Source: Sulfuricaulis sp. (GTDB lineage: Bacteria > Pseudomonadota > Gammaproteobacteria > Acidiferrobacterales > Sulfurifustaceae). Taken from it: a stretch of DNA of 45,112 bases. The DNA lies in contig JANLIC010000317.1 in the NCBI GenBank assembly GCA_024654125.1, positions 1 through 45,112 on the forward strand. The letters are read 5' to 3'. Below, piece after piece: positions 8,165 through 18,364 of this stretch. The notes under the pieces were generated by a model. It ran no database searches. It had not been told where the DNA came from and saw only the letters and a list, made by a program, of their open reading frames with translations. The position numbers and the translations under genes were made by a program. The first letter of the stretch is position 1. The number at the start of each line of letters is the position of its first letter.

Positions 8165-8968
8165 ATGCCGATGCGCCAAATAGTAATTCCTTCTTTAGTC
8201 GCGTTGTGCCTGTTCGCGCCGGCGGCGCGTGCTGAGGACTTGCCGCGCTGGGAGCTGGGGCTGGGCCTAGCCGGCTTGAGCATCCCCGATTACCGGGGTT
8301 CCGATGAAAAACGCGGATACCTTCTGCCCTTGCCCTACATCCAGTACCGGGGCGAAATATTTCAGGTCGATCGCGAGGGCGCGCATGGCAAGCTGTTTAC
8401 CTCGGAGCGCGTCCGGCTCGAGCTGAGCGTGAGTGCGGGGCCCCCGGCCCGGAGCGATGACAACGAGGCCCGCCGCGGCATGCCGGACATCGACCCGACC
8501 GCGGAGGTCGGCCCGTCGCTGGAGATTTATTTATCGCAAGATCGAGCGTGGTCACTCCGACTGCCTTGGCGTGCGGTCGTCGCGACCGATCTTTCGCACG
8601 TGAATGGGATCGGCTGGGTCTTTGCGCCCAATCTGAATTATGAGGCGCGCCACAATGGCGGCTGGGGCTTCGGGGCGGCGGTCGGGCCGTTATACGCCTC
8701 GGAGAAATATCACGACTACTACTACGAAGTTTTGCCGGCCCACGCCACGGCCACGCGTCCGGCCTACGATGCGCCGGGTGGTTACAGCGGCAGCCGCGTG
8801 ACCTTCACGGCGAGCCGGCGCTTCCCGGATTTCTGGGTCGTGGCGTTCGCGCGCTATGATCGTCTTTCCGGCGCGGCCTTCGAGGACAGCCCGCTAGTGA
8901 AGAAAAATTCCTCATTCATGGCGGGCGTGGGTATTGCCTGGGTGCTGGCGGAAGCGAAGCACCCTTGA
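8165..8968 (+). CDS. MipA/OmpV family outer membrane protein
   Basis: 267 aa; signal peptide ending ARAED; WELGLGLAGLSIPDYRGSDEKRGYLLPLPYIQYRGEIFQVDREGAHGKLF is characteristic of MipA/OmpV. Confidence 0.9.
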   Translation: MPMRQIVIPSLVALCLFAPAARAEDLPRWELGLGLAGLSIPDYRGSDEKRGYLLPLPYIQYRGEIFQVDREGAHGKLFTSERVRLELSVSAGPPARSDDNEARRGMPDIDPTAEVGPSLEIYLSQDRAWSLRLPWRAVVATDLSHVNGIGWVFAPNLNYEARHNGGWGFGAAVGPLYASEKYHDYYYEVLPAHATATRPAYDAPGGYSGSRVTFTASRRFPDFWVVAFARYDRLSGAAFEDSPLVKKNSSFMAGVGIAWVLAEAKHP

Positions 8969-9003
8969 TGTTCCATGGGAGCTGTCTTAAAAAGAAATTT
9001 CCT

Positions 9004-9076
9004 GAAACCACAGATGTACACAGATGAACGCCGATTGAAATAAAGAGATTATTAATCTGTGTTAATCCGTGGTTCC
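9004..9076. repeat. Short dispersed inverted repeat of the 'accacagat..acacagat' type
   Basis: gaaaccacagatgtacacagat (9004-9025) pairs imperfectly with aatctgtgttaatccgtggttcc (9054-9076). Confidence 0.65.
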
Positions 9077-9106
9077 ATATTTCATGAATTCTTACTTTTG
9101 GCTACC

Positions 9107-9421
9107 ATGACACCAAGAGCGCGCGACGAATTTCTGGACCTGGTGGACCAGCTGATCTTCGAAATCGAGGAGGTCCTGATGTGTGCCGGGGACGAGGATG
9201 ACCCGGAGGATTCCGAGTTTTCCGATCTGTTGCCGCTCTACGAGCAGCTGTCAGTGGAGCTCAAGAAACTGCACGCCGAGGTGACGCAGGGCAAGCATGC
9301 CTTCGGCGCGGACCAGGACCTGCCTTTCATGCCGCTCGTTAACAAATGGAAGGAGCGGCTTCCTTTCTACAGTCTGTTCACGACGCTCAACATCGCGAAC
9401 AAGCAAGGTCTGACCGGGTAA
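9107..9421 (+). CDS. Hypothetical acidic protein
   Basis: ORF upstream of aroC; likely start ATG at 9107 (MTPRARDEFLDLVDQLIFEIEEVL...). Confidence 0.65.
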   Translation: MTPRARDEFLDLVDQLIFEIEEVLMCAGDEDDPEDSEFSDLLPLYEQLSVELKKLHAEVTQGKHAFGADQDLPFMPLVNKWKERLPFYSLFTTLNIANKQGLTG

Positions 9422-9460
9422 CGGTTTGTGACTTCGCTGGTTTGCCGGTAACATTCCGCC

Positions 9461-10558
9461 ATGTCCGGTAACACCATTGGCAAGCTCTTTACCGTCACCA
9501 CCGCGGGTGAATCCCACGGCCCCGCCTATGTCGGCATCATCGATGGCTGTCCGCCCGGCATGGCGCTGACGGAAGCCGATCTCCAGCCGGACCTCGACCG
9601 GCGCAAGCCCGGCCAGTCGCGTCACACCACGCAACGGCGCGAGTCGGACGAGGTAAAAATTCTTTCGGGCGTGTTCGAAGGCAAGACCACCGGCACGCCG
9701 ATCGGCCTGATGATCCAGAATACCGACCAGCGCCCGCAGGATTATTCCAAGATTATGGATAGATTCCGCCCGGGCCATGCCGATTACACCTACATGCAGA
9801 AATACGGCCTGCGCGACTACCGCGGCGGTGGACGTTCATCCGCGCGCGAAACGGCGATGCGCGTGGCGGCCGGGGCCGTTGCCAAAAAATATCTGCGCGA
9901 ACGTTACAAGATGATGGTTCGTGGCTATCTCGCGCGACTGGGACCGATCAAGCTGGATCTCAAGGATTGGAACGAAGTCGAGAACAATGACTTCTTTTGT
10001 CCGGATGCCTCCAAGGTGGCGGAACTGGAGGCCTATATGGACGCGTTGCGCAAGGAAGGCAATTCCATCGGCGCGCGCATTAATATAGTTGCCAGCCACA
10101 TGCCGGTGGGTCTCGGCGAACCGATATTCGGGCGGCTGGACGCTGACATCGCCTACGCCATGATGGGCATCAACGCCGTGAAAGGCGTCGAGATCGGCGC
10201 AGGCTTTCGCTGTGTCGAGCAGAAGGGCACCGAGCACCGCGATGAAATCACGCCCAATGGTTTTCTTTCCAACCACGCCGGTGGCACGCTCGGCGGGATA
10301 TCTTCCGGGCAAGACATCGTCGTGAGCATCGCGCTCAAGCCGACTTCCAGCATCCGCCTGCCGGGGAAAACCGTGAACGTGAAGGGCGAGGCAGTCGAGG
10401 TCGCCACCACCGGGCGTCACGATCCCTGTGTCGGCATTCGCGCCACGCCCATCGCCGAGGCCATGCTGGCTATCGTGCTGATGGACCACGCGCTGCGCCA
10501 CCGTGCTCAGAATTCCGACGTCCACAGTCCCACGCCGGTGATTCCGGGACAGGCATAA
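9461..10558 (+). CDS. aroC: Chorismate synthase
   Basis: [34 protein letters not shown]..., [44 protein letters not shown]. Confidence 0.98.
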   Translation: MSGNTIGKLFTVTTAGESHGPAYVGIIDGCPPGMALTEADLQPDLDRRKPGQSRHTTQRRESDEVKILSGVFEGKTTGTPIGLMIQNTDQRPQDYSKIMDRFRPGHADYTYMQKYGLRDYRGGGRSSARETAMRVAAGAVAKKYLRERYKMMVRGYLARLGPIKLDLKDWNEVENNDFFCPDASKVAELEAYMDALRKEGNSIGARINIVASHMPVGLGEPIFGRLDADIAYAMMGINAVKGVEIGAGFRCVEQKGTEHRDEITPNGFLSNHAGGTLGGISSGQDIVVSIALKPTSSIRLPGKTVNVKGEAVEVATTGRHDPCVGIRATPIAEAMLAIVLMDHALRHRAQNSDVHSPTPVIPGQA

Positions 10559-10589
10559 AAAGACGTTGCCACATAACGGAGGAGTCGCT

Positions 10590-11000
10590 ATGAACGTCAA
10601 GCGCTGGTTGTATGCAAGTCTGGCAGTGCTGATCGTCATCTTCGCGCTGGAGTTGGTCATCAACAGCTTCCTGCTCATGGGCATTTATGAGCAAACGGCC
10701 TCCATCTGGCGCCCGTTCCCGGAAATCGAGCGGATGACCTGGGTATTCTGGCTGGGCTACCTGGTCTTTGCCCCGTTTTTCGCTCTGATTTACACCAAGG
10801 GCTACGAACCGGGCAAAGCCGGTCTCGGTCAGGGTTTGCGCTATGGCCTGTACTTGGGCGTGCTGTTGTCCGTGTTGCCGAATCTCGTCTGGTATGCGGT
10901 GTTGCCGATTCCGTTCGAGCTGGCGTTCTACTGGTTCCTCGGCGGCATGGCCGAGTCGATCGCTGCCGGCGCGGCCGTGGGGATGATCTACAAAAACTGA
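10590..11000 (+). CDS. Conserved hypothetical membrane protein
   Basis: ATG at 10590 with GGAGG upstream; 136 aa with several hydrophobic segments. Confidence 0.7.
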   Translation: MNVKRWLYASLAVLIVIFALELVINSFLLMGIYEQTASIWRPFPEIERMTWVFWLGYLVFAPFFALIYTKGYEPGKAGLGQGLRYGLYLGVLLSVLPNLVWYAVLPIPFELAFYWFLGGMAESIAAGAAVGMIYKN

Positions 11001-11043
11001 AATCCCCCTGGCGGGGGCATGAATGCGGCTCTGCTAATTCAAG

Positions 11044-12177
11044 ATGCCCTACTGGCGCCTTTCCGGTTTTTATTTCTTATACTTCGCCACCCTCGGCGTG
11101 CTGGTGCCGTACTGGGGTTTGTATCTCCAGTCCGTCGGGTTCAGTCCGGTGGACATCGGGCATCTCATCGCGATTCTCATGTTCTCGCGCATCGTCGCGC
11201 CGGTGGTGTGGGGCTGGATCGCGGATCATCGTGAGCAGCGCATGGCGGTGGTGCGGCTGGCTTCGTTCCTGACGGTCGTGGCATTCAGCGGAGTTTTCTT
11301 CGGTACATCGTTCTGGTGGCTGGCGGCGGTCATGCTGCTGTTCAGTTTTTTCTGGAATGCCTCGTTGCCGCTGCTCGAAGTGTTTGTCATGCAACACACG
11401 GCGGCGCGACCGGGCGCCTATGGGCGTGTGCGTCTGTGGGGTTCGATTGGATTCATCATATTGGTTCTGGCACTTGGTCCGGTGATCGACGCGCACGGAC
11501 CGTGGTGGATATTGCCATCGCTGTTGTCGTTGATGGTGGGTATCTGGCTGTTCAGTCAGACCTTGCCGGAATCGGAGATGAAATGCGCTGTCGAACCGGC
11601 GGGGCGGTTCCGCGATGCGTTGCGGCAACCGGGGGTGTTCGCTTTCCTGTTGGCCTGTCTGCTGATGCAGATCAGTCATGGCCCGTACTACACCTTCTAT
11701 TCCATTTATCTGGAGAGTTACGGTTATTCGAAGACCGTGATCGGCATGCTGTGGGCGTTTGCCGTGGTGTGCGAGATCGGCGTGTTCCTGTTGATGCAGC
11801 GCCTGCTCACGCGCGTATCGTTGCGCGCGGTGTTGATCGCGAGTTTCTTTCTTGCAGCGGTACGTTGGCTGCTGATCGGCCACTTTCCTGAAAATCTGTC
11901 CGTACTGGTGGCGGCGCAGGCGCTGCACGCTGCGACCTTCGGGAGCTTTCACGCCACAGCGATTCAGCTCGTGCATCGTTTTTTCACGGGCAAACATCAG
12001 CATCGCGGACAGGCAATCTATGGAAGCCTGAGCTTCGGGATCGGTGGGGCGGTGGGAAGCTTTTACAGCGGTCATACCTGGGCCACGCTGGGTCCAACCG
12101 TAACCTTCAATATTGCTGCCGCCGCCGCAGGACTGGCGTTTCTGGTAGCTTTGCTGCTGATCAGGCCGAAGACTTGA
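11044..12177 (+). CDS. MFS transporter, HcaT/3-phenylpropionate permease-like
   Basis: 377 aa, ~12 hydrophobic segments; MPYWRLSGFYFLYFATLGVLVPYWGLYLQSVGFS and YGRVRLWGSIGFI typical of the MFS_1-like group. Confidence 0.85.
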   Translation: MPYWRLSGFYFLYFATLGVLVPYWGLYLQSVGFSPVDIGHLIAILMFSRIVAPVVWGWIADHREQRMAVVRLASFLTVVAFSGVFFGTSFWWLAAVMLLFSFFWNASLPLLEVFVMQHTAARPGAYGRVRLWGSIGFIILVLALGPVIDAHGPWWILPSLLSLMVGIWLFSQTLPESEMKCAVEPAGRFRDALRQPGVFAFLLACLLMQISHGPYYTFYSIYLESYGYSKTVIGMLWAFAVVCEIGVFLLMQRLLTRVSLRAVLIASFFLAAVRWLLIGHFPENLSVLVAAQALHAATFGSFHATAIQLVHRFFTGKHQHRGQAIYGSLSFGIGGAVGSFYSGHTWATLGPTVTFNIAAAAAGLAFLVALLLIRPKT

Positions 12178-12580
12178 GCCGGCGCAGGTGGCGGTAGGCG
12201 GAGAGGGGAATGATCTCGGCGGTACGCCGGATCGCCGGTGCGACCACCTTGATGACGGGTTTGCTTTCAGAAAAGATTTTGCCCAGCGCGGCGCCAAGCT
12301 CGTCGAGCACGCGGTAGAGATCCACGTCTGTGTGGGCGGCGCGAAGGACTTCCTGGCGGATCGGCGTAAGCGCCAGCAGGGTTCTGTCCAGATTCACCGG
12401 ATCGGTCAGGCGACGGCAGGCGTTCGAGACAAAAATCGCGCGCACCAGACGCGTCATGATGTCGTGGTGCAGTGGGCTGCCCTCGAACACGTCTTTGATA
12501 TTGGTCGCTGCGGGGTTCACCGGAAATTGGTGATAACCCATGCGTTCTTCCAGCTGTTCCAGTAACTCTTTAAAATTCAT
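12161..12580 (-). CDS. Hypothetical protein
   Basis: 139-aa ORF convergent with and overlapping the MFS gene by 17 nt; plausible coding composition. Confidence 0.6.
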   Translation of the reverse strand: MNFKELLEQLEERMGYHQFPVNPAATNIKDVFEGSPLHHDIMTRLVRAIFVSNACRRLTDPVNLDRTLLALTPIRQEVLRAAHTDVDLYRVLDELGAALGKIFSESKPVIKVVAPAIRRTAEIIPLSAYRHLRRLKSSA

Positions 12581-12624
12581 TTTGCTGTCGCTTCCTTTGT
12601 GTCGGGGAAAATTAATACCCCATT

Positions 12625-12690
12625 CTGTCAGCGACCTGCGTCAATTCGCCGGTCGCATCCCCACTTCGTGGGGGCCCTGCTCAGCGGCTC
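12625..12690 (-). repeat. Short dispersed stop-codon-associated repeat, copy R1
   Basis: Reverse complement gagccgctgagcagggcccccacgaagtggggatgcgaccggcgaattgacgcaggtcgctgacag nearly matches 40776-40845. Confidence 0.85.
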
Positions 12691-13562
12691 ATGCCGCTAC
12701 TTTCCCGAATTATTCGTATCATGGCCTGTCCGGCATTGGAGAGAGTGCGTTTCTCGTGAGTGACAATTCCCAGCTCACGTTTTATCTCCCCCTTTTCAAT
12801 CTGGACCACATTGAGCCCTCCGTCAATCATAGTCCGTGGCAAGGCACTCCACCCGAGACCGATCGCCGCGAGCATTTTCAGCACTTCGAGATAATTGGTG
12901 GCCATGCCGACCTGGAGGCGGTCGCGCATCGGACCGAAGGCGTTCAGGATGATTTCGCGGGTATAAGTGCCGGGACCGGGCAGAATCGCCGGGTATTCCA
13001 GCAACCGGGCAAGTTTCACGCGCTTTTCCCGCGCCAGCGGGTGGCCGGGGCTGACGACGATATCCAGCGGGTCGTCCCAGATCTTCTCGACTTTCAGTGG
13101 CGCGGCGGCCTTGGGCGGCAGTGTGACCACCGCCAGTTCCAGATTGCCGCGCGCCACCGCCTGGCAGGCCTTCTCGGAGTCCATGAATTGCAGATTCAGG
13201 CGCACTTGCGTGTAGGTTTCGTGGAATTGCTTGAGCAACTCCGGCAGCCGGTGCAGGCCGATGTGATGGCTGGTGGCGAACAGTAATTCCCCGGTAATGG
13301 CGCCGGAAAGATTGGTAATGCCGCGCTTCACGTCCTCGAGCTCCTTCAGCACGGCGCGGGCGCGGGTGAGCAGGGCCTCGCCGGCCGGCGTGAGGTGAAT
13401 GCCGCGGCCGATGCGGTCGAACAGTCGGGCGCCGATGTCTTTTTCGAGCGCGGCGATGCGCTTGCTGACGGCCGGCTGGGTCAGGTAGATCCGTTCCGCC
13501 GCGCGTGAAAATGACCCGGATTCGGCCACGGCCAGGAAGGCTTGCAAGGCGGATATGTCCAT
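12681..13562 (-). CDS. LysR family transcriptional regulator
   Basis: MDISALQAFLAVAESGSFSRAAERIYLTQPAVSKRIAALEKDIGARLFDR HTH; divergent from leuC. Confidence 0.95.
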   Translation of the reverse strand: MDISALQAFLAVAESGSFSRAAERIYLTQPAVSKRIAALEKDIGARLFDRIGRGIHLTPAGEALLTRARAVLKELEDVKRGITNLSGAITGELLFATSHHIGLHRLPELLKQFHETYTQVRLNLQFMDSEKACQAVARGNLELAVVTLPPKAAAPLKVEKIWDDPLDIVVSPGHPLAREKRVKLARLLEYPAILPGPGTYTREIILNAFGPMRDRLQVGMATNYLEVLKMLAAIGLGWSALPRTMIDGGLNVVQIEKGEIKRELGIVTHEKRTLSNAGQAMIRIIRESSGMSR

Positions 13563-13576
13563 AACTTAATAGAATA

Positions 13577-13591
13577 GTTTATATGATAAAC
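13577..13591. promoter_or_regulatory. Palindrome GTTTAT-ATG-ATAAAC in lysR-leuC divergent intergenic region
   Basis: gtttatatgataaac, perfect 6-bp arms around 3 nt, within an AT-rich divergent promoter region. Confidence 0.4.
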
Positions 13592-13656
13592 ATGAATTTG
13601 TGTTATTTATAGATCCTGCCTAAAATTTGCGCAAGTATTCAACCGCGGTGGCAGGC

Positions 13657-15063
13657 ATGGCCGGAAACACCCTTTACGACAAGCTCTGGGAATCGCACGT
13701 GGTGCGTCAGAACGATGACGGCACCAGCCTGCTCTATGTCGACCGCCACTTGGTGCACGAAGTCACCAGCCCGCAGGCCTTCGAGGGGCTGCGTCTCGCC
13801 GGCCGCAAGCTCTGGCGCGTGGACGCCAATCTCGCCACCGCCGATCACAATGTCCCGACCACGGACCGTGCGCGCGGCATTGCCGATCCGGTGTCGCGTT
13901 TGCAGGTGGAAACCCTCGACCGGAATTGCCACGACTATGGCATCACCGAGTTCGCCATGAACGATGCGCGCCAGGGGATCGTGCACGTGATCGGCCCGGA
14001 ACAGGGCGCAACCCTGCCCGGCATGACCGTCGTTTGTGGCGATTCGCATACTTCGACCCACGGCGCCTTCGGCGCGCTCGCCTTCGGCATCGGCACTTCG
14101 GAGGTCGAGCATGTACTCGCGACGCAATGCCTGATCTTGAAGAAAGCCAAGAACATGCGCGTGCGCGTCGAGGGGAAAATTCCCGCGGGCATCACCGCTA
14201 AGGATATTGTACTCGCGATCATTGGCAAAATCGGCACCGCCGGCGGTAACGGCCATGCCATCGAGTTTGCCGGCGACGCGATCAAAGAACTTTCCGTCGA
14301 AGGCCGCATGACGGTGTGCAACATGGCCATCGAAGCCGGCGCGCGCGCTGGCATGATCGCCGTGGATGACAAGACGATTGAATATTTTCGCGGTCGGCCT
14401 TATGCGCCGAAAGGCGAAATGTGGGACAAGGCCGCGATCGCGTGGCGCGGCATGACGAGCGATGCGCAGGCGAAGTTCGACAAGGACGTGGTGCTCCAGG
14501 CCGCCGACATCAAGCCGCAGGTTACCTGGGGTACATCGCCCGAGATGGTGGTGCCGGTGGACGGTGCGGTGCCCGACCCGGACAAGGAAAGCGATTCCAT
14601 CAAACGCGGCAGCATGCAACGGGCGCTCCAGTACATGGGTCTCAAACCGGGAACAGCGATGCGCGACATTGCGCTCGACAAGATTTTTATCGGCTCCTGC
14701 ACCAACTCGCGGATAGAAGATCTTCGCGCCGCAGCGGCAGTGGTGAAAGGCAAGAAGGTCGCCAACAACATCAAGCTCGCGCTGGTGGTGCCGGGCTCCG
14801 GTCTGGTGAAAACTCAGGCCGAAAAAGAAGGCTTGGACAAAATTTTCCGCGCCGCCGGTTTTGAGTGGCGCGAGCCGGGATGCTCCATGTGCCTCGCCAT
14901 GAATGCCGACCGGCTTGAACCGGGCGAGCGTTGCGCTTCAACATCGAACCGCAACTTCGAGGGTCGCCAGGGCGCCGGCGGGCGCTCCCATCTCGTGAGT
15001 CCGGCCATGGCTGCCGCGGCCGCTATCGCCGGGCATTTCGTAGACGTGCGTGAGGTTCGCTGA
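13657..15063 (+). CDS. leuC: 3-isopropylmalate dehydratase large subunit
   Basis: [16 protein letters not shown]..., [48 protein letters not shown]. Confidence 0.97.
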   Translation: MAGNTLYDKLWESHVVRQNDDGTSLLYVDRHLVHEVTSPQAFEGLRLAGRKLWRVDANLATADHNVPTTDRARGIADPVSRLQVETLDRNCHDYGITEFAMNDARQGIVHVIGPEQGATLPGMTVVCGDSHTSTHGAFGALAFGIGTSEVEHVLATQCLILKKAKNMRVRVEGKIPAGITAKDIVLAIIGKIGTAGGNGHAIEFAGDAIKELSVEGRMTVCNMAIEAGARAGMIAVDDKTIEYFRGRPYAPKGEMWDKAAIAWRGMTSDAQAKFDKDVVLQAADIKPQVTWGTSPEMVVPVDGAVPDPDKESDSIKRGSMQRALQYMGLKPGTAMRDIALDKIFIGSCTNSRIEDLRAAAAVVKGKKVANNIKLALVVPGSGLVKTQAEKEGLDKIFRAAGFEWREPGCSMCLAMNADRLEPGERCASTSNRNFEGRQGAGGRSHLVSPAMAAAAAIAGHFVDVREVR

Positions 15064-15704
15064 TGCAAAAGTTTGAAAAACTGACGGGCCTCGTCATGCC
15101 GCTGGATCGTGGTAATGTCGATACCGACGCGATCATTGCCAAGCAGTATTTGAAATCGATACATCGCACCGGCTTCGGGCCGAACCTGTTCGACGACTGG
15201 CGCTACCTCGATCCGGGTGAGCCGGGTATGGACCACAGCCAGCGCCGTATCAACCCGGACTTCGTGCTGAATCAGCCACGCTACCAGGGCGCGCAGGTAA
15301 TGCTGGCGCGTGATAATTTCGGTTGCGGTTCCTCGCGCGAACATGCGCCATGGTCGTTAATGGATTACGGTTTCCGCGCGATCATCGCGCCAAGTTATGC
15401 CGATATTTTTTACAACAACAGTATCAAGAATGGTTTACTGCCGATCGTGCTTGATAGCGCTGCCATGGATCAGCTGTTCCGGGAAACCGAGGAGACGCCG
15501 GGCTATCGGCTGACGGTGGATCTTGCGGCGCAGACTGTAACAACACCCGCGGGCAAGGTACTCAAGTTTGAGATCGATGCCTTCCGCAAGCACTGCTTGT
15601 TGAACGGGCTCGATGAAATCGGTCTCACGCTCCAGCATGTGGATGAGATCAAGACTTTCGAAGCACGACGTCGTAAAGAGGCGCCGTGGCTGTTCGCGAA
15701 GTAA
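15063..15704 (+). CDS. leuD: 3-isopropylmalate dehydratase small subunit
   Basis: [67 protein letters not shown]; start overlaps leuC stop. Confidence 0.97.
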   Translation: MQKFEKLTGLVMPLDRGNVDTDAIIAKQYLKSIHRTGFGPNLFDDWRYLDPGEPGMDHSQRRINPDFVLNQPRYQGAQVMLARDNFGCGSSREHAPWSLMDYGFRAIIAPSYADIFYNNSIKNGLLPIVLDSAAMDQLFRETEETPGYRLTVDLAAQTVTTPAGKVLKFEIDAFRKHCLLNGLDEIGLTLQHVDEIKTFEARRRKEAPWLFAK

Positions 15705-15715
15705 AGGTACGAACG

Positions 15716-16789
15716 ATGACCAAGAAAATTGCGATATTGCCTGGCGATGGTATCGGACCCGAAGTAATGGCCGAGGCGGTCAAGCTGCTTGAGCGCCTGC
15801 GCAAGGATTTCGGCCTCAAAATCGAGACCGAAACGGCCCCCGTGGGCGGTACGGCGTACGAGGCGCACAAGCACCCGCTGCCGGACGCGACGCTGAAACT
15901 GGCGCAACAAGCGGATGCCGTGTTACTTGGGGCCGTGGGCGGCGCCCAGTGGGATACGCTGCCGCGCGAGCTGCGCCCGGAAAAGGCCCTGCTGAGATTG
16001 CGCTCGGAGCTCAAGCTGTTCGCCAACCTGCGTCCCGCTATTCTCTATCCGCAATTGGCCGCGGCCTCGACGCTTAAACCCGAAATTGTGGCGGGGCTCG
16101 ACCTGCTGATCGTGCGCGAGCTGACGGGCGATATCTATTTCGGTGAACCGCGTGGCGTGCGCACGCTTGAGAGTGGCGAGCGCCAGGGATACAACACCAT
16201 GGTGTATGCCGAGCACGAAGTGGAGCGCGTGGCGCGGGTGGCGTTCGATGCCGCGCGCAAGCGCCGCAAGAAACTCTGCTCGGTGGAGAAGGCGAATGTA
16301 CTGGAAACCTCCGGCCTGTGGCGCGAGGTAGTGCTGCGCGTGGCCAAGGATTATTCCGACGTGGAATTGAGCCATATGTACGTGGACAACGCCGCGATGC
16401 AGCTGGTGCGGGCGCCGAAGCAATTTGACGTGATCGTGACCGGCAATATCTTCGGCGATATCCTGTCGGACGAGGCGGCCATGCTGACGGGTTCCATCGG
16501 TATGTTGCCATCGGCCTCGCTCGACGCCGCCAACAAGGGCATGTACGAACCGATTCACGGTTCCGCCCCGGACATCGCCGGCAAGGGCGTGGCCAATCCG
16601 TTGGCTACGATACTGTCCGTGGCCATGATGTTGCGCTACACACTGAACGAACCGCCGTTAGCCGGAAAAATTGAAAAGGCGGTTTCCAGCGTGCTCGATC
16701 AGGGATTGCGCACCGGCGATATTTACACCGACGGAACCAAGAAAGTCGGCACAGCTGAAATGGGTAATGCTGTGGTAGCGGCTCTATAA
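15716..16789 (+). CDS. leuB: 3-isopropylmalate dehydrogenase
   Basis: [25 protein letters not shown]..., [29 protein letters not shown]. Confidence 0.97.
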   Translation: MTKKIAILPGDGIGPEVMAEAVKLLERLRKDFGLKIETETAPVGGTAYEAHKHPLPDATLKLAQQADAVLLGAVGGAQWDTLPRELRPEKALLRLRSELKLFANLRPAILYPQLAAASTLKPEIVAGLDLLIVRELTGDIYFGEPRGVRTLESGERQGYNTMVYAEHEVERVARVAFDAARKRRKKLCSVEKANVLETSGLWREVVLRVAKDYSDVELSHMYVDNAAMQLVRAPKQFDVIVTGNIFGDILSDEAAMLTGSIGMLPSASLDAANKGMYEPIHGSAPDIAGKGVANPLATILSVAMMLRYTLNEPPLAGKIEKAVSSVLDQGLRTGDIYTDGTKKVGTAEMGNAVVAAL

Positions 16790-16796
16790 GGTTATT

Positions 16797-16875
16797 CACC
16801 GCAAAGACGCAGAGAACGCAAAGAAAATATTTTTAAACTTCTTTAAATCTTTGCGACTTTTTCGCCTTTGCGGTA
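16797..16875. repeat. Short dispersed inverted repeat of the 'caccgcaaagacgcagagaacgcaaag' type
   Basis: caccgcaaagacgcagagaacgcaaagaaa pairs imperfectly with tttaaatctttgcgactttttcgcctttgcggt. Confidence 0.7.
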
Positions 16876-16906
16876 AGAACTCATAGTTTTTTTAAGAGGT
16901 GAAGCA

Positions 16907-18022
16907 ATGAAGCGGGTAGGACTGGTGGGTTGGCGCGGCATGGTGGGCTCGGTGCTCATGGGCCGCATGCAGGCGGAAAAGGATTTCGATCACACCGAGC
17001 CGGTGTTCTTTACCACGTCGAATGTCGGTGGCAAGGGCCCCGCCATCGGCAAAGATGTGCCACCGCTCAAAGATGCAAAAAATATCAACGAGCTGAAGGC
17101 GATGGATGTCATCATCACCTGTCAGGGCGGTGACTACACCTCTGAAATATTTCCCAAACTGCGCACGGCCGGCTGGAAGGGTTACTGGATTGACGCGGCC
17201 TCCAGCCTGCGCATGGACAAGGACGCCATCATCATTCTCGATCCGGTCAATATTGAGGTTATCAGGGCGGGGATCAAGAACGGCGTGATGAACTACATCG
17301 GCGGCAACTGCACGGTGTCGCTTATGCTCATGGCGCTCGGCGGGTTGTTCAAGGCCAATCTTATCGAGTGGATGACCTCAATGACCTATCAGGCCGCTTC
17401 GGGCGCGGGCGCCAACAACATGCGCGAGCTGGTGAAGCAGATGGGCAGCGTCCATGCCGTGGTGAAGGCCAAGCTCGATGACCCGGCTTCGGCGATTCTG
17501 GACATCGACCGCGCGGTGGCCGATCACATCCGCAGCGACAAGTACCCGAAGGAATTTTTTGGCGTTCCGCTGGCGGGTTCGATCATCCCTTATATCGACA
17601 AGCAGCTCGACAGCGGTCAGTCGAAAGAGGAATGGAAAGGTCAGGCCGAGACCAACAAGATCCTCGGTCGTTCCGAGCAGCCGATTCCGATCGATGGCAT
17701 CTGCGTGCGTGTCGGCGCCATGCGTTGCCACAGCCAGGCATTCACCATCAAACTCAAGCAGGATGTCCCGCTGGACGAGATCAATTCCATGCTGGCGGCG
17801 CACAATGCGTGGATAAAGATCGTTCCGAACGAACGCGACAAGAGCATGCGCGAACTTACTCCGGCAGCGGTAACGGGCACGCTCACAGTGCCCGTGGGAC
17901 GCCTGCGCAAACTGAACATGGGCAAGGATTATTTGGGCGCCTTTACGGTCGGCGATCAGCTTCTCTGGGGAGCGGCCGAACCCTTGCGGCGCATGTTGCG
18001 CATCCTCCTGGAACACCGTTAA
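16907..18022 (+). CDS. asd: Aspartate-semialdehyde dehydrogenase
   Basis: [45 protein letters not shown]..., [17 protein letters not shown]. Confidence 0.97.
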   Translation: MKRVGLVGWRGMVGSVLMGRMQAEKDFDHTEPVFFTTSNVGGKGPAIGKDVPPLKDAKNINELKAMDVIITCQGGDYTSEIFPKLRTAGWKGYWIDAASSLRMDKDAIIILDPVNIEVIRAGIKNGVMNYIGGNCTVSLMLMALGGLFKANLIEWMTSMTYQAASGAGANNMRELVKQMGSVHAVVKAKLDDPASAILDIDRAVADHIRSDKYPKEFFGVPLAGSIIPYIDKQLDSGQSKEEWKGQAETNKILGRSEQPIPIDGICVRVGAMRCHSQAFTIKLKQDVPLDEINSMLAAHNAWIKIVPNERDKSMRELTPAAVTGTLTVPVGRLRKLNMGKDYLGAFTVGDQLLWGAAEPLRRMLRILLEHR

Positions 18023-18364
18023 TTTCCTGAAATACCGGTTTTCCCCCTTGAAACATGGGTTCGCCGGCACATTGATGTCGGGCGGGCGCACGACTATATA
18101 AAAATAGGAAGCTGAAAATACGCCAGATCTGGCCGTATCCAGACGGGCGCGGTTCTGGCGGCCATGCCGGTGACTGGCCTCATTAAATCAGCCAAATTCA
18201 GGGGCGTGCGAGCGTTTGCCGGTAACGGGATGTCTGGTAAATAATCTTCTGTACGCTATAGTTAGTTGAGGTTTGTAAAGAATATTGCTATTTAATTGTC
18301 TAACTCCCGGTCTTATAAGGCCTTTGGACAAGGAAGCCCGTTGACTACAACAGGGGTGAACAGG

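Noticed and set aside
11077-12297. 406-aa minus-strand ORF antisense to the MFS transporter
   Set aside because: Gln/Arg/His-rich shadow translation; the plus strand encodes a clear multi-spanning transporter.
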